In this document: one piece after another, positions 20,560 through 32,343 of the stretch
Layout: every line of letters begins with the position of its first letter
How positions within the stretch are numbered: the first letter of the stretch is position 1
Source: Suillus spraguei
Taxonomy: Eukaryota; Basidiomycota; Agaricomycetes; Boletales; Suillaceae
Length of the DNA: 64,000 nt
Direction of reading: 5' to 3'
Assembly: GCA_016800925.1 (NCBI GenBank)
Contig: JABCPU010000282.1
Coordinates: 1 to 64,000 of the forward strand
The notes under the pieces: generated by a model
What the model was told of the DNA's origin: nothing
What the model saw: only the letters and a program-made list of their open reading frames with translations
Database searches by the model: none
Translations under genes and position numbers: made by a program

Positions 20560-23303
20560 ATGGCCAATACTAGTACTGCCAACGTCACTGCGCCAAAGAC
20601 GCCTCCCCACGGCGTTGATTCTGGTCCCGAGATCAAATCCACCCCACTTGCACTTGGCTCCGCCGCTGTCAGCGAATTTATCAGTACTGTGGGCGTCGAG
20701 TACGTCTAATTTCTTTTCGTTGTGATGATAACTACTTACATTCGTATTGAACTTCGTCATTCACAGCGTCAGCGACGTTCGTCCATGGATCGGGCGCGAC
20801 GTTGAGAGCTACAGGGAATTCCCATCGACGAAATGCTGCAGGAACTACTTTACCGCTGCAAAGATGGCTCAAAACCGCTTCCTGACAAGCCGACACTACT
20901 CGCTGATTGCCTCAAAGCCGTTCTGCCGATCTGCAACAATGGGAAGGACGCTAAGGATATCAAGAAGAATCTAACTAAGATGTAAGTCGTAACTTCAAAC
21001 TTGCAAAAGAGATTAATAGGTGGACGCTGCTGTGAAGTGTGGAGAGCACACAAGAACCTCAGATGTACAAGCCCTTTGTCGAGGTTTCAAACCTTGCGTT
21101 TGACGGATTGAGCAAACTAAACGCGCCTGGATTACTTCGTTCGCAGGTGAACGACGATGACAAAATCTTGTTTCATCAGAACGACCCCAAGAACGTGATG
21201 CAAAAGCACCAAGGCGAGACGTCTACACGCAGGCCTGACGTCGTCATCGTCTCTCGCACAAGCGCCAGGAAGGTGAGCAAGCACCCAGATCAACCCTACA
21301 AGGACGAGCAGGCGTTGGAGAAGCCCGCTAAACGATTCCAATGGACGGACGTTCGATCGACGGTGGAGTTCAAGCGTGATAAACGTTGCACTGGTGTTTC
21401 AAACCCACCTAAGACTTACGCAGCGAAGGATTACGATGTCCCTGAAGCGAAGAAGTATATGAAGTATAAGAGGGAAATGAATGACACCGCTGAGCCAACA
21501 GGTGTGACACCTTTGCCTGGCAGCAGCGCTGCTACAACCTCGCGCCAGACATCAGATGCACGTACTAGTAAGTTCTCTTGGCAGCGTGCACAACCGACAG
21601 TTTCTTACTGACGTATGGGATTCAGGAAGACGTTCGAAACGGTCGGGGCCAGTGAACAACAGGAAGCGCGGCTCCAGTCAGGCAGCGGATGGCCATAGCA
21701 GCAAGAAACTTAAAGTTGATGATAGTGAGAAGGAGCCGCCCAAGCCGCCCGCAGAACCCAACGAGCCGAAAAAAATACATCCCGTCCTTCAGAATGGTTT
21801 GTACGCTTCGGAGTTGTTCGCGGCCCATATCGCGCGGCAGAGCGTCATCACTTATGTGATAAACAGTAAGTCGATGAAATACTACAGATGTCTCGTAAAA
21901 TTGATAACTCGTACAAGATGACATGATTTACCTGTGGTATTTTGATCGGCAGGACGCGATCCAGTGCTCTGGAATCAACTTCGTGCAAGATCTTCCCCGG
22001 TTTATGGTTTTGCTGCTTGCTCTCCAGCGAATGCCATACGCGGAATGGGGTTATAATCGGGTATTTGAGCGCAAAGCCGAATCCTCAAATGAAGTTCGGC
22101 TCCCGGACGAAGACATGGGAGAGGTCGATCTCACATTCGATTTCAAGTCTGATAAACGCACCACTCACTTTGGCCTGCGTGGACGTGCAACCACTGTCTT
22201 TCCGGTGAAAAGCAAGAAACTTTCGGCCCTGGTACCGACGCTCCCTCATCATAACCCTCATAACCCTACCGACGGGCTAGTTGCCAAGATCTATTGGCCA
22301 GAAGAGGAGCGCGAGAGCGAGGCTGATATTCTCAAGAAGGTGTATAAGATTGCGGGGGAGGACAAGGAGGGCAAGGTGAAGTACCACGTTCCAGAGATGG
22401 TCTGGTCCCACAAGTTCGAAGATACATCCACTGCGAACATCAGGAAGGCGTTAGGACTCAAGGATGCTGAACGAGGCAGGCGCGTCCTATATATTATCGT
22501 ATTCCGAAAGCTCGACCCGATCACGGACCTGAGCGACAAGGAGTTCCTTGCCGCATGGTGGCACATCGTCGTCTGTACGTGTCCTTCCTTCTTTTCTCCC
22601 TGCTTGCGTCCCTTATTGGTGACTGATACCTACAACATCAGGTCATTATGCCCTCTGGGAAAACAATGTTCATCACCGCGACGTCAGCCCCAGTAATCTG
22701 ATGGTTTACAAGACTTCAGATGGTCGATATATTGGGGTCCTCAATGACTTCGACTTATCATCAACTCGAGATAGTCCGTTAGGCCAAGAGCGTACAGGGA
22801 CAATACCTTTCATGGCCGTCGAACTTCTTACAGAGGAAGCAATCAAAGGCGATATCAAGCACATGTATCGGCACGATGCGGAGTCATTCATATGGGTCCT
22901 GACCTGGGTCTCTCTTCGATATCGAGAGGGCCAGCTGCTGCGTCAGGGCAGGCCGCTCGATAGATGGCTGAAAGTGGATGCTATTGGGTGCAGGAAGGAA
23001 AAAAACGACTTCTTAAACACGGGTCAGTATAGCAGTACACCCTCCCCTTCGCACAGGCGTAGCTGGAGGGTTGTTCAATCTTCCTTTGAAGCTAGGGATT
23101 CCTTTTATAACATGAAGCGTAAAGCGGACCGCTCTAAAACGGCATACGCTGATGACTCTGAAATGGAGGACCTTGAAGCTGACATTTCTGAAGCTCAACA
23201 CCATGTATCTTATTCCCTCACAGATGCCACCGTGTTTAAAACGTGGTTTGAGGACATTATACGTACCAAGCTCCCCGCACAGTTCCTAGATGTCCGTGTC
23301 TAA
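20560..23303 (+). pseudogene. FunK1-b, near-complete kinase gene with one 1-base deletion
   Basis: Exons 20560-20699, 20767-20981, 21038-21567, 21626-21865, 21918-22574 and 22642-23303 mirror FunK1-a. Exons 1, 3 and 5 are identical in length (140, 530, 657 nt). Exon 2 is 215 rather than 216 nt: GAATTCCCAT near 20819 lacks one base relative to GAATGTCCCAT in FunK1-a and -c. This shifts the frame before the kinase domain. All later signatures are intact (HHRDVSPSNLM, DFDLSSTRD, FMAVELL, HDAESFIWVL, FLDVRV). If the missing base is an assembly error the gene would be functional, about 815 residues. Confidence 0.85.
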
Positions 23304-23529
23304 CCTACATAATAGAATTTCATCTTGTTCGTAGCTGCATGACTGACTTCAAAGTCCTTTCTTACAACGTACTAATGATCGATACTCAAGTTGGAGGTAC
23401 CTTGATCCTAACTTAGTAGAGTGATATTCCAGCGGCGTGCCAACATGCATCTACTGTGAAAATATATCTATATCAAAAACCAGGACATAAGCATGGAAGA
23501 TGCTGAACTTGGAGTCCGAGCCGCATCTT

Positions 23530-24974
23530 CAACTACGAAGCCCTGAGTCCGATTCCGAACCTCCAGTGTATAAGTATACTAAACTGAAGAAAATCAATGC
23601 TCAGCAGTCTCTGGTTCCTATATAACAAAGAAGGAAAGTGTCGGGTTCCGATCAAGGTTACTACACTCTGAACTCATAACAAAGCGATATCTTTGTTCTG
23701 TTTAGTCTGCGCTCCGGAGCCCCGTACGAATAATATCAGGACATAAGTATGTCCGACCTTATTCATGTGGGCACCACGCAGTCGTCGCGGTCATGAGCAT
23801 CTGAGAATAGTTATTCATCACGCAACGATGTCCTAGATGATCCCGCTAGTGCATCAAAGACACAGCCAATAATGATTCAAACGTACAAGAGCAGTTTTAA
23901 GACCTCTTACAGGTGCAGTTGGGCAGGATCACTCTGGTCGGCCCAACTTAAGGTTAAGTTGTCGACGCATGACTAACAAAATGGGTCAATATAAGCGAGA
24001 CTCCGTAACTCATCGATATGCCAGTCATAACCACGTTACAACCATCCGTATTGTTCCTCATATGCCTGAACTAACACAGTGCATCGAAGTAGGAAAACAT
24101 ACATACTGCTATATTGTGCGGTGCAACTATGACAGCCACCCAGTCCTCATCAACATCGACTGACCAATGTGAATGGGCTGCATGGTCATTTTTGCGGAGG
24201 GCAGCACAACAGAGTTCTTGGGTGTAATCTTCCGTTCGTTCATAGATTACAGAGCGAAAAAAACTATTGTTGATTGTGGATGTTGATTGGGTGATAGTAC
24301 ATATTAAAAACGAACAGCGATAATCGGAGTCTTGCAATGCAGACCAGTCATAGTGGGAAGAGTCATATCGATCGAATTTACTCACCCACTCATCACGACA
24401 GGCGAAACTTGAAGCTTGATGCCATGATGGCATCGTGACAGGGATGTTGATGATCTTTAGATTGACTATGTTGCCCCAATTCACAGTTGGTTCTGTGCTG
24501 AAGGACGGAACAAGATAGTGGTTATGCTCGATGGAGAAAGAAAATCACAACAGGGGATGGTGGTAGACTCCGACGCCTGTCAGATGCGTGATAGCCGGAT
24601 GGAGTCTGACGAAATTCGGAGAGGTCTGGACCATATCACAACTGGTGTTGTGCGTCGAATAAGCGACAGAACTCTGCATCATGCTCGATGGAATAAGAAT
24701 CAGAAGGAACGAAGGTGGGCGCTTGTAGGCGACATCGAAAAGAGTTGATGTTGATGACAACAGTTGCAACGTTGAGTTTCAAACCGCTGTGGTGCAAAAT
24801 TGTGGCTCATACTTACTATCTCCACCTATCAAAATATTTCTGGGCGGCATCGATTGTGGCCTTGAAATGTATAAACAATAGTATTGTTCTAGTTTACATA
24901 AAAGCAAGCCTCAATCTGCAGTTCTTGTCATTTCAGTTCACTTTTCTGTCCCAGTAGCTGACTTGATCATCATC
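23530..24974 (+). repeat. Upstream module of FunK1-c
   Basis: A long near-identical duplicate of the FunK1-b flank, with the extra segment 23850-24370. That segment matches, inverted, the distal part of the FunK1-a flank (about 9060-9300). No gene seen. Confidence 0.8.
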
Positions 24975-26216
24975 ATGGCCAATACTAGTACTGCCAACGT
25001 CACTGCGCCAAAGACGCCTCCCCACGGCGTTGATTCTGGTCCCGAGATCAAATCCACCCCACTTGCACTTGGCTCCGCCGCTGTCAGCGAATTTATCAGT
25101 ACTGTAGGCGTCGAGTACGTCCAAATTTCTTTCGTTGTGGTGACAACTACTTACATTCATATTGAACTTCGTCATTCACAGGTCAGCGATGTTCGTACAT
25201 GGATCGGGCGTAACATTGAGAGCTACAGGGAATGTCCCATCAACGAAATGCTGCAGGAGCTACTTTACGCTGCAAAGATGGCTCAAAACCGCTTCCTGAC
25301 AAGCCGACACTACTCGCTGATTGCCTCAAAGCCGTTCTGCCGATCTGCAACAATGGGAACGACGCTAAGGACATCACTGCTATGGTCTGGTCCCACAAGT
25401 TCGAAGATACATCCACTGCGAACATCAGGAGGGCGTTAGGACTCAAGGACGCTGAACGAGGCAGGCGCGTCCTATATATTGTCGTATTCCGAAAGCTTGA
25501 CCCGATCACGGACCTGAGCGACAAGGAGTTCCTTGCCGCATGGTGGCACATCGTCGTCTGTACGTGTTCTTCCTTCTTTTATTCCCGCTTGCGCGCCTTA
25601 CTGGTCCCCGACACATACAATACTAGGTCATTATGCCCTCTGGGAAAAAAATGTTTATCACCGTGACATCAGCCCTAGCAATCTGATGGTCTACAAGACC
25701 TCAGATGGTCGATATATTGGGGTCCTCAATGACTTCGACTTATCATCAACTCGAGATAGTTCGTCAGGCCAAGAGCGTACAGGGACAGTACCTTTCATGG
25801 CCATCGAACTTCTCACGAAGGAAGTCATCAAAGGTGAGGTTCAGCACCTGTATCGACACGATGCGGAGTCATTCCTATGGGTCCTGACCTGGGTCTGTCT
25901 TCGATATCGAGAGGGCCAGCTGCTGCGTGAGTGCAGGCCGCTGGATGGATGGCTGAAAGTGGACGCTATTGGGTGCAGAATGAAAAAGAACGACTTCTTG
26001 ATCACGGGTCGTCATAAGGCGCAACCTTCGTCGTCGCACCTGTTCAACTGGAAGACTGCTCGGTTGTGCTTTTCTTCTCTTGCCTTATATCATACGGAAG
26101 ACCCTGATACACGCACGGTGGACGGCGAAGTCGCATTCCGGATGTGGTTCGAGCAACACATTCATAAGGCAGGGCTACCATTGTCGCTACTGAATGTCTG
26201 CGTGGAAAAGAAATGA
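24975..26216 (+). pseudogene. FunK1-c, internally deleted and frameshifted kinase copy
   Basis: Exon 1 (24975-25114) is as in the other copies. One C is lost at the exon 2 acceptor (25181) and another in CTTTACGCTGC near 25265. At about 25376 the sequence jumps from GNDAKDI straight to MVWSHKFEDTSTA, deleting exons 3-4 and most of exon 5. The remaining C-lobe (25627-26216) still has HRDISPSNL, DFDLSSTRD and FMAIELL. It ends differently from FunK1-a and -b (LSLLNVCVEKK), so it descends from a distinct paralogue or recombinant. It could express only a C-terminal fragment. Confidence 0.8.
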
Positions 26217-26319
26217 ACATTATATCATGAGCTAGTAGCCTAGTACTCGTATCCAATATGTACTCAACTATTTATAAGAACCTGAATTTCATATCTCAAC
26301 TAGAGCAAAGGGCCAAACT

Positions 26320-26830
26320 TCGTCGGCAGGAACTTTGTTTACTCTTCAGTTTGAAATATTAGAGTCCGTTTGGGATTTCTTGCACAAAGCGGATGACGAA
26401 GCCGGCAAGCCAGCATGTCGCAAACATGCCCATATGCACACGCAACCAGAAGATGGACTTGACATAGCCTTAGCAAACGAAATTCAAAGGTCTTTTGCAT
26501 GGGTGCCTCCACTTACTGGTGACTCTTGCAGCTCGTACAACGAATTTCTTGCAGGTCCAGAGTCGATGACGGATGAAGAACTGCTTGAAGAATTTAGCAG
26601 GTTTGAAAACGAGGCTCTAGAATCACACCGTGGCTTGCAAGAAGGTGCCGACGAAGTCCCAGATATCCGTTCGGAGGAGGTATTATTGACTGGAACGAGC
26701 TTGAGAAAGAAAAGTTGATAAAAAAAATACACCTGCAGGATTTATTGAAGAGATTGATGTGATTGGCCGTGCGTCACAAGGCACGGAGGCAGTCTGGAAC
26801 ATTGATGTCATCCGAGGGTGTAGCGTCTAT
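26320..26830 (+). pseudogene. Unrecognised ORF, transposon-like C-terminal piece
   Basis: After an ACTCTTCAG acceptor, the frame reads FEILESVWDFLHKADDEAG, QRSFAWVPPLTGD, ESMTDEELLEEFSRFENEAL and RSEEV. A one-base slip moves to FIEEIDVIGRASQGTEAVW. The style suggests an accessory or C-terminal region of a fungal DNA transposon. No family is claimed. Confidence 0.35.
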
Positions 26831-26842
26831 GCAATAGTTTTA

Positions 26843-27884
26843 CAGCTCTTTGCATAAAGGATGGCAGTGGCGTCATTTTTTCGTTCAATTAGGAAATGTT
26901 AGACTTAGTGAAATTTCGCTCATGTAGCCTTACTATACTATCATCATTATCATCTCTGCAACATGGGATGTCGCAAGATCTGTCGCGATGCGAAACTTGC
27001 AGCAATCAGACTCCATGAACGAGACCTTCTAAGCCTCCGCAATATCCTAGATTCCTGTGGATTTTCCGAGCGCATCTGGTTTCGGATTTTGAAGCTCTGG
27101 CGCGAAACCGGCGACGTCGTGAACCATCGACCTACATTACGTGGTCGTCTGCGTGCTCTTGATCATGAAGATATTGATTGTCTGCTTCGTCTCATAAGGT
27201 AAAATCCTGACTATTTTTTGGACGAACTCACGCACCTCCTTGCAACAAATCAATTCATATCTGTACATTTCACAACAATCTTTCGCGAGCTCGAACGTGC
27301 TAATGTGAGCTACAAAAAACTCAAGCGCATTGCCAAGGAACGCAACGAAACTCTGCGTGCTGAGTTTATCGCACGCATGGCTCAGTATGATCCACAGGAG
27401 TTAGGATTCATTGACGAGACATCAAAGGATGAGCGCACACTCAGTAGACGCTATGGTCGATCAAAAACAGGCACACGCGCACAGAAAAAGTAGGTGTTTG
27501 TGCGGGGACGCCGGACATCCACAGAAGCCCTCCTCACACTAGATGGTATTGTTGCTGCAACCGTTGTTGAAGGCTCGAGGACTGCACAGGCTTGTCATCT
27601 TCGCCATCGTCGTTAGAGTCGGGTTCCTCATCCATGTCATCCTCTGAAGGTCCCTCGATTCGAGTATTGTTGTCATCAGGGCCATTAGAAATGGAATCGA
27701 GGTCACTCAGGCTGTCATAATCTAGTAGACTCTTGTGTTTTTTAGATGCAGCGATAGTTATAAACACCATAATAATAATGATTTGAAGAGAAGATGGTGT
27801 ACAGTGAGCGAAATTTCACTAAGTCTAACATTTCCTAATTGAACGAAAAAATGACGCCACTGCCATCCTTTATGCAAAGAACTG
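26843..27884 (+). mobile_element. Tc1/mariner-type deletion derivative with about 80-bp TIRs
   Basis: Ends CAGYTCTTTGCATAAAGG and complement, flanked by TA (26841-26842, 27885-27886). The inverted repeats run about 80 bp (CAGTGGCGTC, TTTCGCTCA) with one difference seen. The 1042-bp length and the truncated transposase mark an internal deletion. Confidence 0.85.
26963..27575 (+). pseudogene. Tc1-like transposase N-terminal two thirds
   Basis: MGCRKICRDAKLAAIRLHE opens a HTH region (FSERIWFRILKLW) and linker. A stop at 27200 interrupts, then reading resumes (LDELTHLLATNQF, VSYKKLKRIAKERNE, GFIDETSKDERT). The D of the FIDE motif is the first catalytic aspartate. KTGTRAQKK, a TAG stop, VFVRGRRTSTEALLTL and VEGS follow, and homology then breaks. 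The second D and final D/E are missing, so it is catalytically dead. Confidence 0.75.
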
Positions 27885-28162
27885 TAATATTTACTTTATA
27901 TCTGACTATGTAGTAGCGCAGTATACACCACTTTTACTCAGGTGAATAAAAGTCATTCTCTCATCCTTCCTTTGGATAGCGGCTGAGCATGGTATATGCT
28001 GCTTTTACTTAGTTTTGTCAGTCTATAGTGGTAAGCATATATGACTAGCTATGAAGAAATCAAATTTCTTGTAGTATACATAATCATCTTTGGCAGTAAA
28101 ATAATTAGACCCTGTTGTAGTTCCCACAGTTACAATATTGAGGACTCAAGTGTTCGCTGATG

Positions 28163-28320
28163 TAGGATAGCAAACCAGCCATCCACTGAGTTACCCCATT
28201 CCGTCCATGCATCTGCAATTCTATTCAGCTTCTCCTCGTCTGCGAACCCACTCTTGAGTGCTGTCATCTTGAAATTCAACAAAAGTGTTTGATCAGCCGA
28301 CATCTTACTCCACCACTTCC
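28163..28320 (-). pseudogene. Fragment of the methyltransferase gene, CpG-eroded
   Basis: About 157 bp align without gaps to 18626-18783, the last third of the methyltransferase gene. I count 8 of 11 CpGs changed to TpG or CpA. Only about two other substitutions were seen across the body of the alignment. Confidence 0.85.
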
Positions 28321-28339
28321 CATCAGCAAATGCGTGACT

Positions 28340-28860
28340 CCTTGATATTGTGACTGTGGTAACTATAGAAGGATATAGTTATGCTTCCACCAAACATGAT
28401 CATGTATACTATGAGAAATTTGATCAGCTCATACATGGTCATAGATGGTTACCAATACAGACAAGCAGGAGGAGTTTATGCAGAAATCATGAGATGCTGC
28501 CATTGCAGCTAGCAAGGGATGAGAGTGCCTTCATGTCCATGTTGTTTGGCAATCTCACTTGATATCATTTATGCTTTATACTAAGATATCATTCAAGACT
28601 TTCCCAAGGACAATCATCTTAGCACAGGCCAACAAGGATAGATTTGTCTGGTAGTTTATGACAAAATCGTGATGTGCAGGCATCACAGGATGCAATGGAT
28701 GCGAGCACACTTGCATTGATGTCATTGAGCTTTCTCCATTGCTATTACTTGTCTTTTAAATTGCAATGCTATTTAAGGCATTCCAAAGGACAGTCACTTG
28801 GGCATAGGTCAACAAGGATAAATTTGCACAACAAAATTGTTAGGTACGACCACAAAACCT
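28340..28860. repeat. Diverged tandem duplication
   Basis: Two units of roughly 240 bp. For example, CCAACAAGGATAGATTTG at about 28639 and TCAACAAGGATAAATTTG at about 28808 follow similar blocks (CAAGGACAATCA / AAAGGACAGTCA). No coding sign. 27885-28160 and 28865-29000 hold nothing recognised. Confidence 0.45.
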
Positions 28861-28999
28861 AGTCCTGGACGACAGCTCAACCTCTTCAAATATTATTATT
28901 TTGCATAATTTGTGTTTTAAATTATATCATCTTCCAGAAGTTTCTAATAAGAAGCACCTTTGGCAATTGCAGAGGTTGTGGCAATTGTTGAACATATAT

Positions 29000-29274
29000 C
29001 TAAATATAACATTTTAATCTGTTCACCAGTTCACTGATGATGGGCTCAGATGCACAAGCAATAGCACATAGCTCATTGGTTGTCTTCAGAGTTTGCGTTG
29101 TATGAAGGTTGCAATACTGAGCATGGTATCGATACTGGCTTCGGGAAACTTCACAGGGTACTCCTCCACAAAGGCACTGACAGTCACAGTAGTATTGCTT
29201 GCTTGATGGGGCCACCTAAACAAAAAACATGCTAGCAGATTAGAACAAGATGAGAACTTTGAACCCTTCCCCAC
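29000..29274 (-). pseudogene. Cys-rich N-terminus of a transposon protein (relic)
   Basis: A short frame with MAPSSKQYYCDCQCLCGG and VSRSQYRYHAQYC resembles the Cys-rich openings of fungal Tnp2/CACTA-like proteins. It is followed by a frame slip and SEPIISELVNRL. Too short for a firm family. 29275-29787 holds nothing recognised. Confidence 0.35.
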
Positions 29275-29814
29275 TGGCAGCCAGTTCCACCTAGTTATGA
29301 CTTCTGCCCTCTAAATATTACACTGTTACAAGCCAAGATGGGTAGAACTGGCAATACAGACAGTGAGATGAATTTAGACTTGTTTGATTGTGCAAAGTAA
29401 AATTGAAGCAAAGGCTATACATTATAAACGAGAAGCTAAGCTACACCAACTTGAACTTGAGATTCTTTAGCCATTTCCATGATCACACCGTGACAAGATT
29501 CACGTCAAATTTCAACTTTGTCTCTAGAGATAGTATGCCACCTGTAGGTTTTCACTGGGAATGAGAGCTTACTGGCATTGGCATCGATGTGTCATTCTCG
29601 ATTGTAATCACTCCTTCAAATTGTACCAGGGTTTCTTGAGGCACGACACCAGCACATCATCATCATGGCTTAAGTTTGATGAGTGTTTGGGACAATTTTC
29701 AAATTCGAATAAAAAAACTAGCACCAAAATACCATGAACTTAGTAAAAGTCAGAAAGGTACACATCATACTACACTAGGAAGACTGTTCAGAATGACCAA
29801 TGGTGAGCTTCTTC

Positions 29815-29905
29815 TTCTTCCTCCTCCTCCTCCTCCTCTGCTTCCTCCTCCTCCTCCTCCACTTCCTCCTCCACTTCCTCCTCCATTTCCTCCTCCACTT
29901 CCTTG
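29815..29905 (-). repeat. CTT/CCT triplet run coding the acidic transposase tail
   Basis: On the minus strand this reads as a Glu-rich tail ending HHWSF-stop at 29788, in the frame that follows the Plavaka GIGH region after one shift. Confidence 0.6.
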
Positions 29906-30377
29906 AAATCCCTCTCATCTTCACCTCAAGTTCACCCTCATCACCTTTGCAGCATTGAAAATAGTTCTCCCAGTCATTCTCCAAATTTGAGCGGTTTGCT
30001 AACTCCACATTGGTACAATCTCTTGTCATCTCCTGCAGGATGGTAGGATGACCAATTCCACAGTACATGTAATGCATGAGCATGTCTCGATCTGCAAATC
30101 TGAGTGGTTCGCAGCTCAAGTGAAAGAAAATGATATGGAGGTTGCACTTACATGTTAACATAGAACACTTTCCAGTTGTCCAATTCATCGTTTTGATGAG
30201 TGAATGACATTCTGTAGTGAAGGGAACTTGATCCCTGCCCAGAAGCAAAAGCCAGGATTAAATGCGCGCTTCTGATGACTTGGCCAGGATCAAGAAAGCC
30301 GAATGCATCATGGTCAGTCTCCTTGATGAAAGCAACCTTTGGCAGTCAAGCATGACTGATCCCTGACCGATGATCAG

Positions 30378-30485
30378 TGTAAAGATACAATCTAACCTGG
30401 GCTGTAGATAAAATACCTCCTAAGTTAGTATGTGAGTCTTGCGCTCTACCTAGTCTGCTTCACTTGCAAGGCAAGAACATTCAAC

Positions 30486-30545
<60 letters not shown>

Positions 30546-31375
30546 ATTCAACCTAAAAGGGGATGCCTGTTAGTATAGCTAAGTTTGAGTCAAACCAATG
30601 TGCAAAAGTAGCATCATAGTCAGCGGTAAGCTGCCGCTGGAATTAGCGTCATATGTAGTGGTACTACCGTGGTTGAAACAATGCTTGGAAACATTGTGTT
30701 GAGTGATAAAGTCAGCAGTAGTGGTAAGGTGCGAGTGGTGCAAAGAAACAGTAAAGAAAGCTGTGGTACTTTCAGCGGTCAAGTAGCAGTAAGCGTGAAG
30801 TTCAGTCAAAATAGGGGTCAAGAATCTAGTGGTATGCCAGCAGTAATGGTGAACGAGCAAAATCAATTAACAAGCGGTAAAGAACTTTAAAGACTAAGTC
30901 CACTACTGGGTAGATCAAGAGCTAGACAATAATCCTGACCTATAACAGTGAAAATGAGGTACAAATAGGTACTGTATCGTGCGGGGTATGTGGTGCTTAT
31001 ATCCTATATTGTATGTACTCGGGATGCATTTAGGCGAAATCAGTAGTGCTCAAGTACAGTAACCGCCATATGTAAATGTAGTGTGAGGCAGCTGCAGCAC
31101 GAGGCAACATGTAATAAGACTTGCCATGGGATCAGTGATAAATGGTCATGTACAAACTACACACCAAATGGAGCTATGCAGATGCAGCAAAGACATGGAA
31201 GGACATCAGTACATGGAATGTGGTGCGGCAATCGGTATGGTGTGTGGTAAGCATGAGATGCTGCTGGTATGCACTAAGGGAGTAAGATGGCCTTTGGACG
31301 AGTGGAAACTCCTATGAATGTGAGATGGGTGCTAAAAGTTAGGGTTTTGAGGCCAGCACCAATATGTTTGTTACA
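30378..31375 (-). repeat. LTR3 copy A (solo LTR) inside the Plavaka gene
   Basis: Ends TGTAAAGATACAA...ATATGTTTGTTACA. Candidate 4-bp TSD TCAG (30374-30377) and TTGG (31376-31379). Deleting the LTR plus one TSD rejoins the transposase in frame (WLAPLAN then HRSG). It contains the poly(A) insertion 30488-30544. Confidence 0.85.
30488..30544 (+). repeat. 57-A homopolymer bounded by a short duplication
   Basis: The run is preceded by AACATTCAACCTAAA and followed by CATTCAACCTAAAAGG, so 12-16 bp are duplicated around it. Sister LTR copies (for example near 50455) have no A run and a single copy of this stretch. Confidence 0.8.
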
Positions 31376-31811
31376 TTGGCCAAGGGGGCCAGCCATCTGA
31401 CATAGATAGCTTCAATTTGGTGAAATTTTGATCCTTCAGCATTGAGCCATATGTCCATGTGAAATATGCCCAGAACGTGGGCTACCAGTAGGGATGCTTG
31501 GGCTTTGTTTTACCAGAAAGGACCATGACATCAGAGTGTGTCCGGGAGTTGATGGTGTCATACTCTCATTGAAGATCATAAGTTGTATAGTGTACCTAGT
31601 TGATAGATCACACAGCAAAAACATTATAATGTAGATAACGTACCTGCATTGTCTGAATGAAGTATATCTTGTTGTCTGGGATGATGACTGAATTGTGCTT
31701 GTCTTCTGTGAAGCTATGGTCGCAATGGCTGACATCTAAGTTCGAAGTCAATATAGTACGTAATCCTTGAGCTTTGGTATGAATGCCTATAAGTTATTAT
31801 GAGTAGGGTGG

Positions 31812-32280
31812 TGTTATGAACTGGGATGGCATCTCCAGCGACAGTGAAAAGACACAGCCGGTCTGCTGGGAAGTTCTACTATGTTCAAAAGAGAACGAGG
31901 ACGAGGAGTACACAGAGGGTTCCAAGCATGAGTTCAAGTCTAAGAGTTGCAACTCAAAGACAATCAAGAATAATGACTAAGGCTAAGGAGTGCTTAGACT
32001 TAGAAACAATTCAGATGACTTAGGTTGGAGGCCTAAGTGAAGGATATTTCAGGTAAAACCCAGTAAGATTAAAGTGAAGTACACAAGTGTAATACAGTGT
32101 GCTTAAATAGCCAATATGTGCGCACAGACCAAGAGAGAGATGTGAGAATGTAAGTGCATATCCAAAGAAGGAAGGTGACTATAGTACAGATGCGTTGAGC
32201 ATATGAGTTGAGATATGTGTTACATAATACACAAGGTAAAGGCGAGAGGAAAATGAATAGGGGCACGTATGATTGTAACA
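31812..32280 (-). repeat. LTR1, 3' LTR of gypsy-2
   Basis: 469 bp, ends TGTTATGAACTGGG and ATTGTAACA on the plus strand. Pairs with 37806-38275. Confidence 0.9.
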
Positions 32281-32343
32281 TTACCCCCATTTTACATGTA
32301 AAGTCACCGAACTTTACTTATTCTGGAGTGTTCTCGTAGTAGA

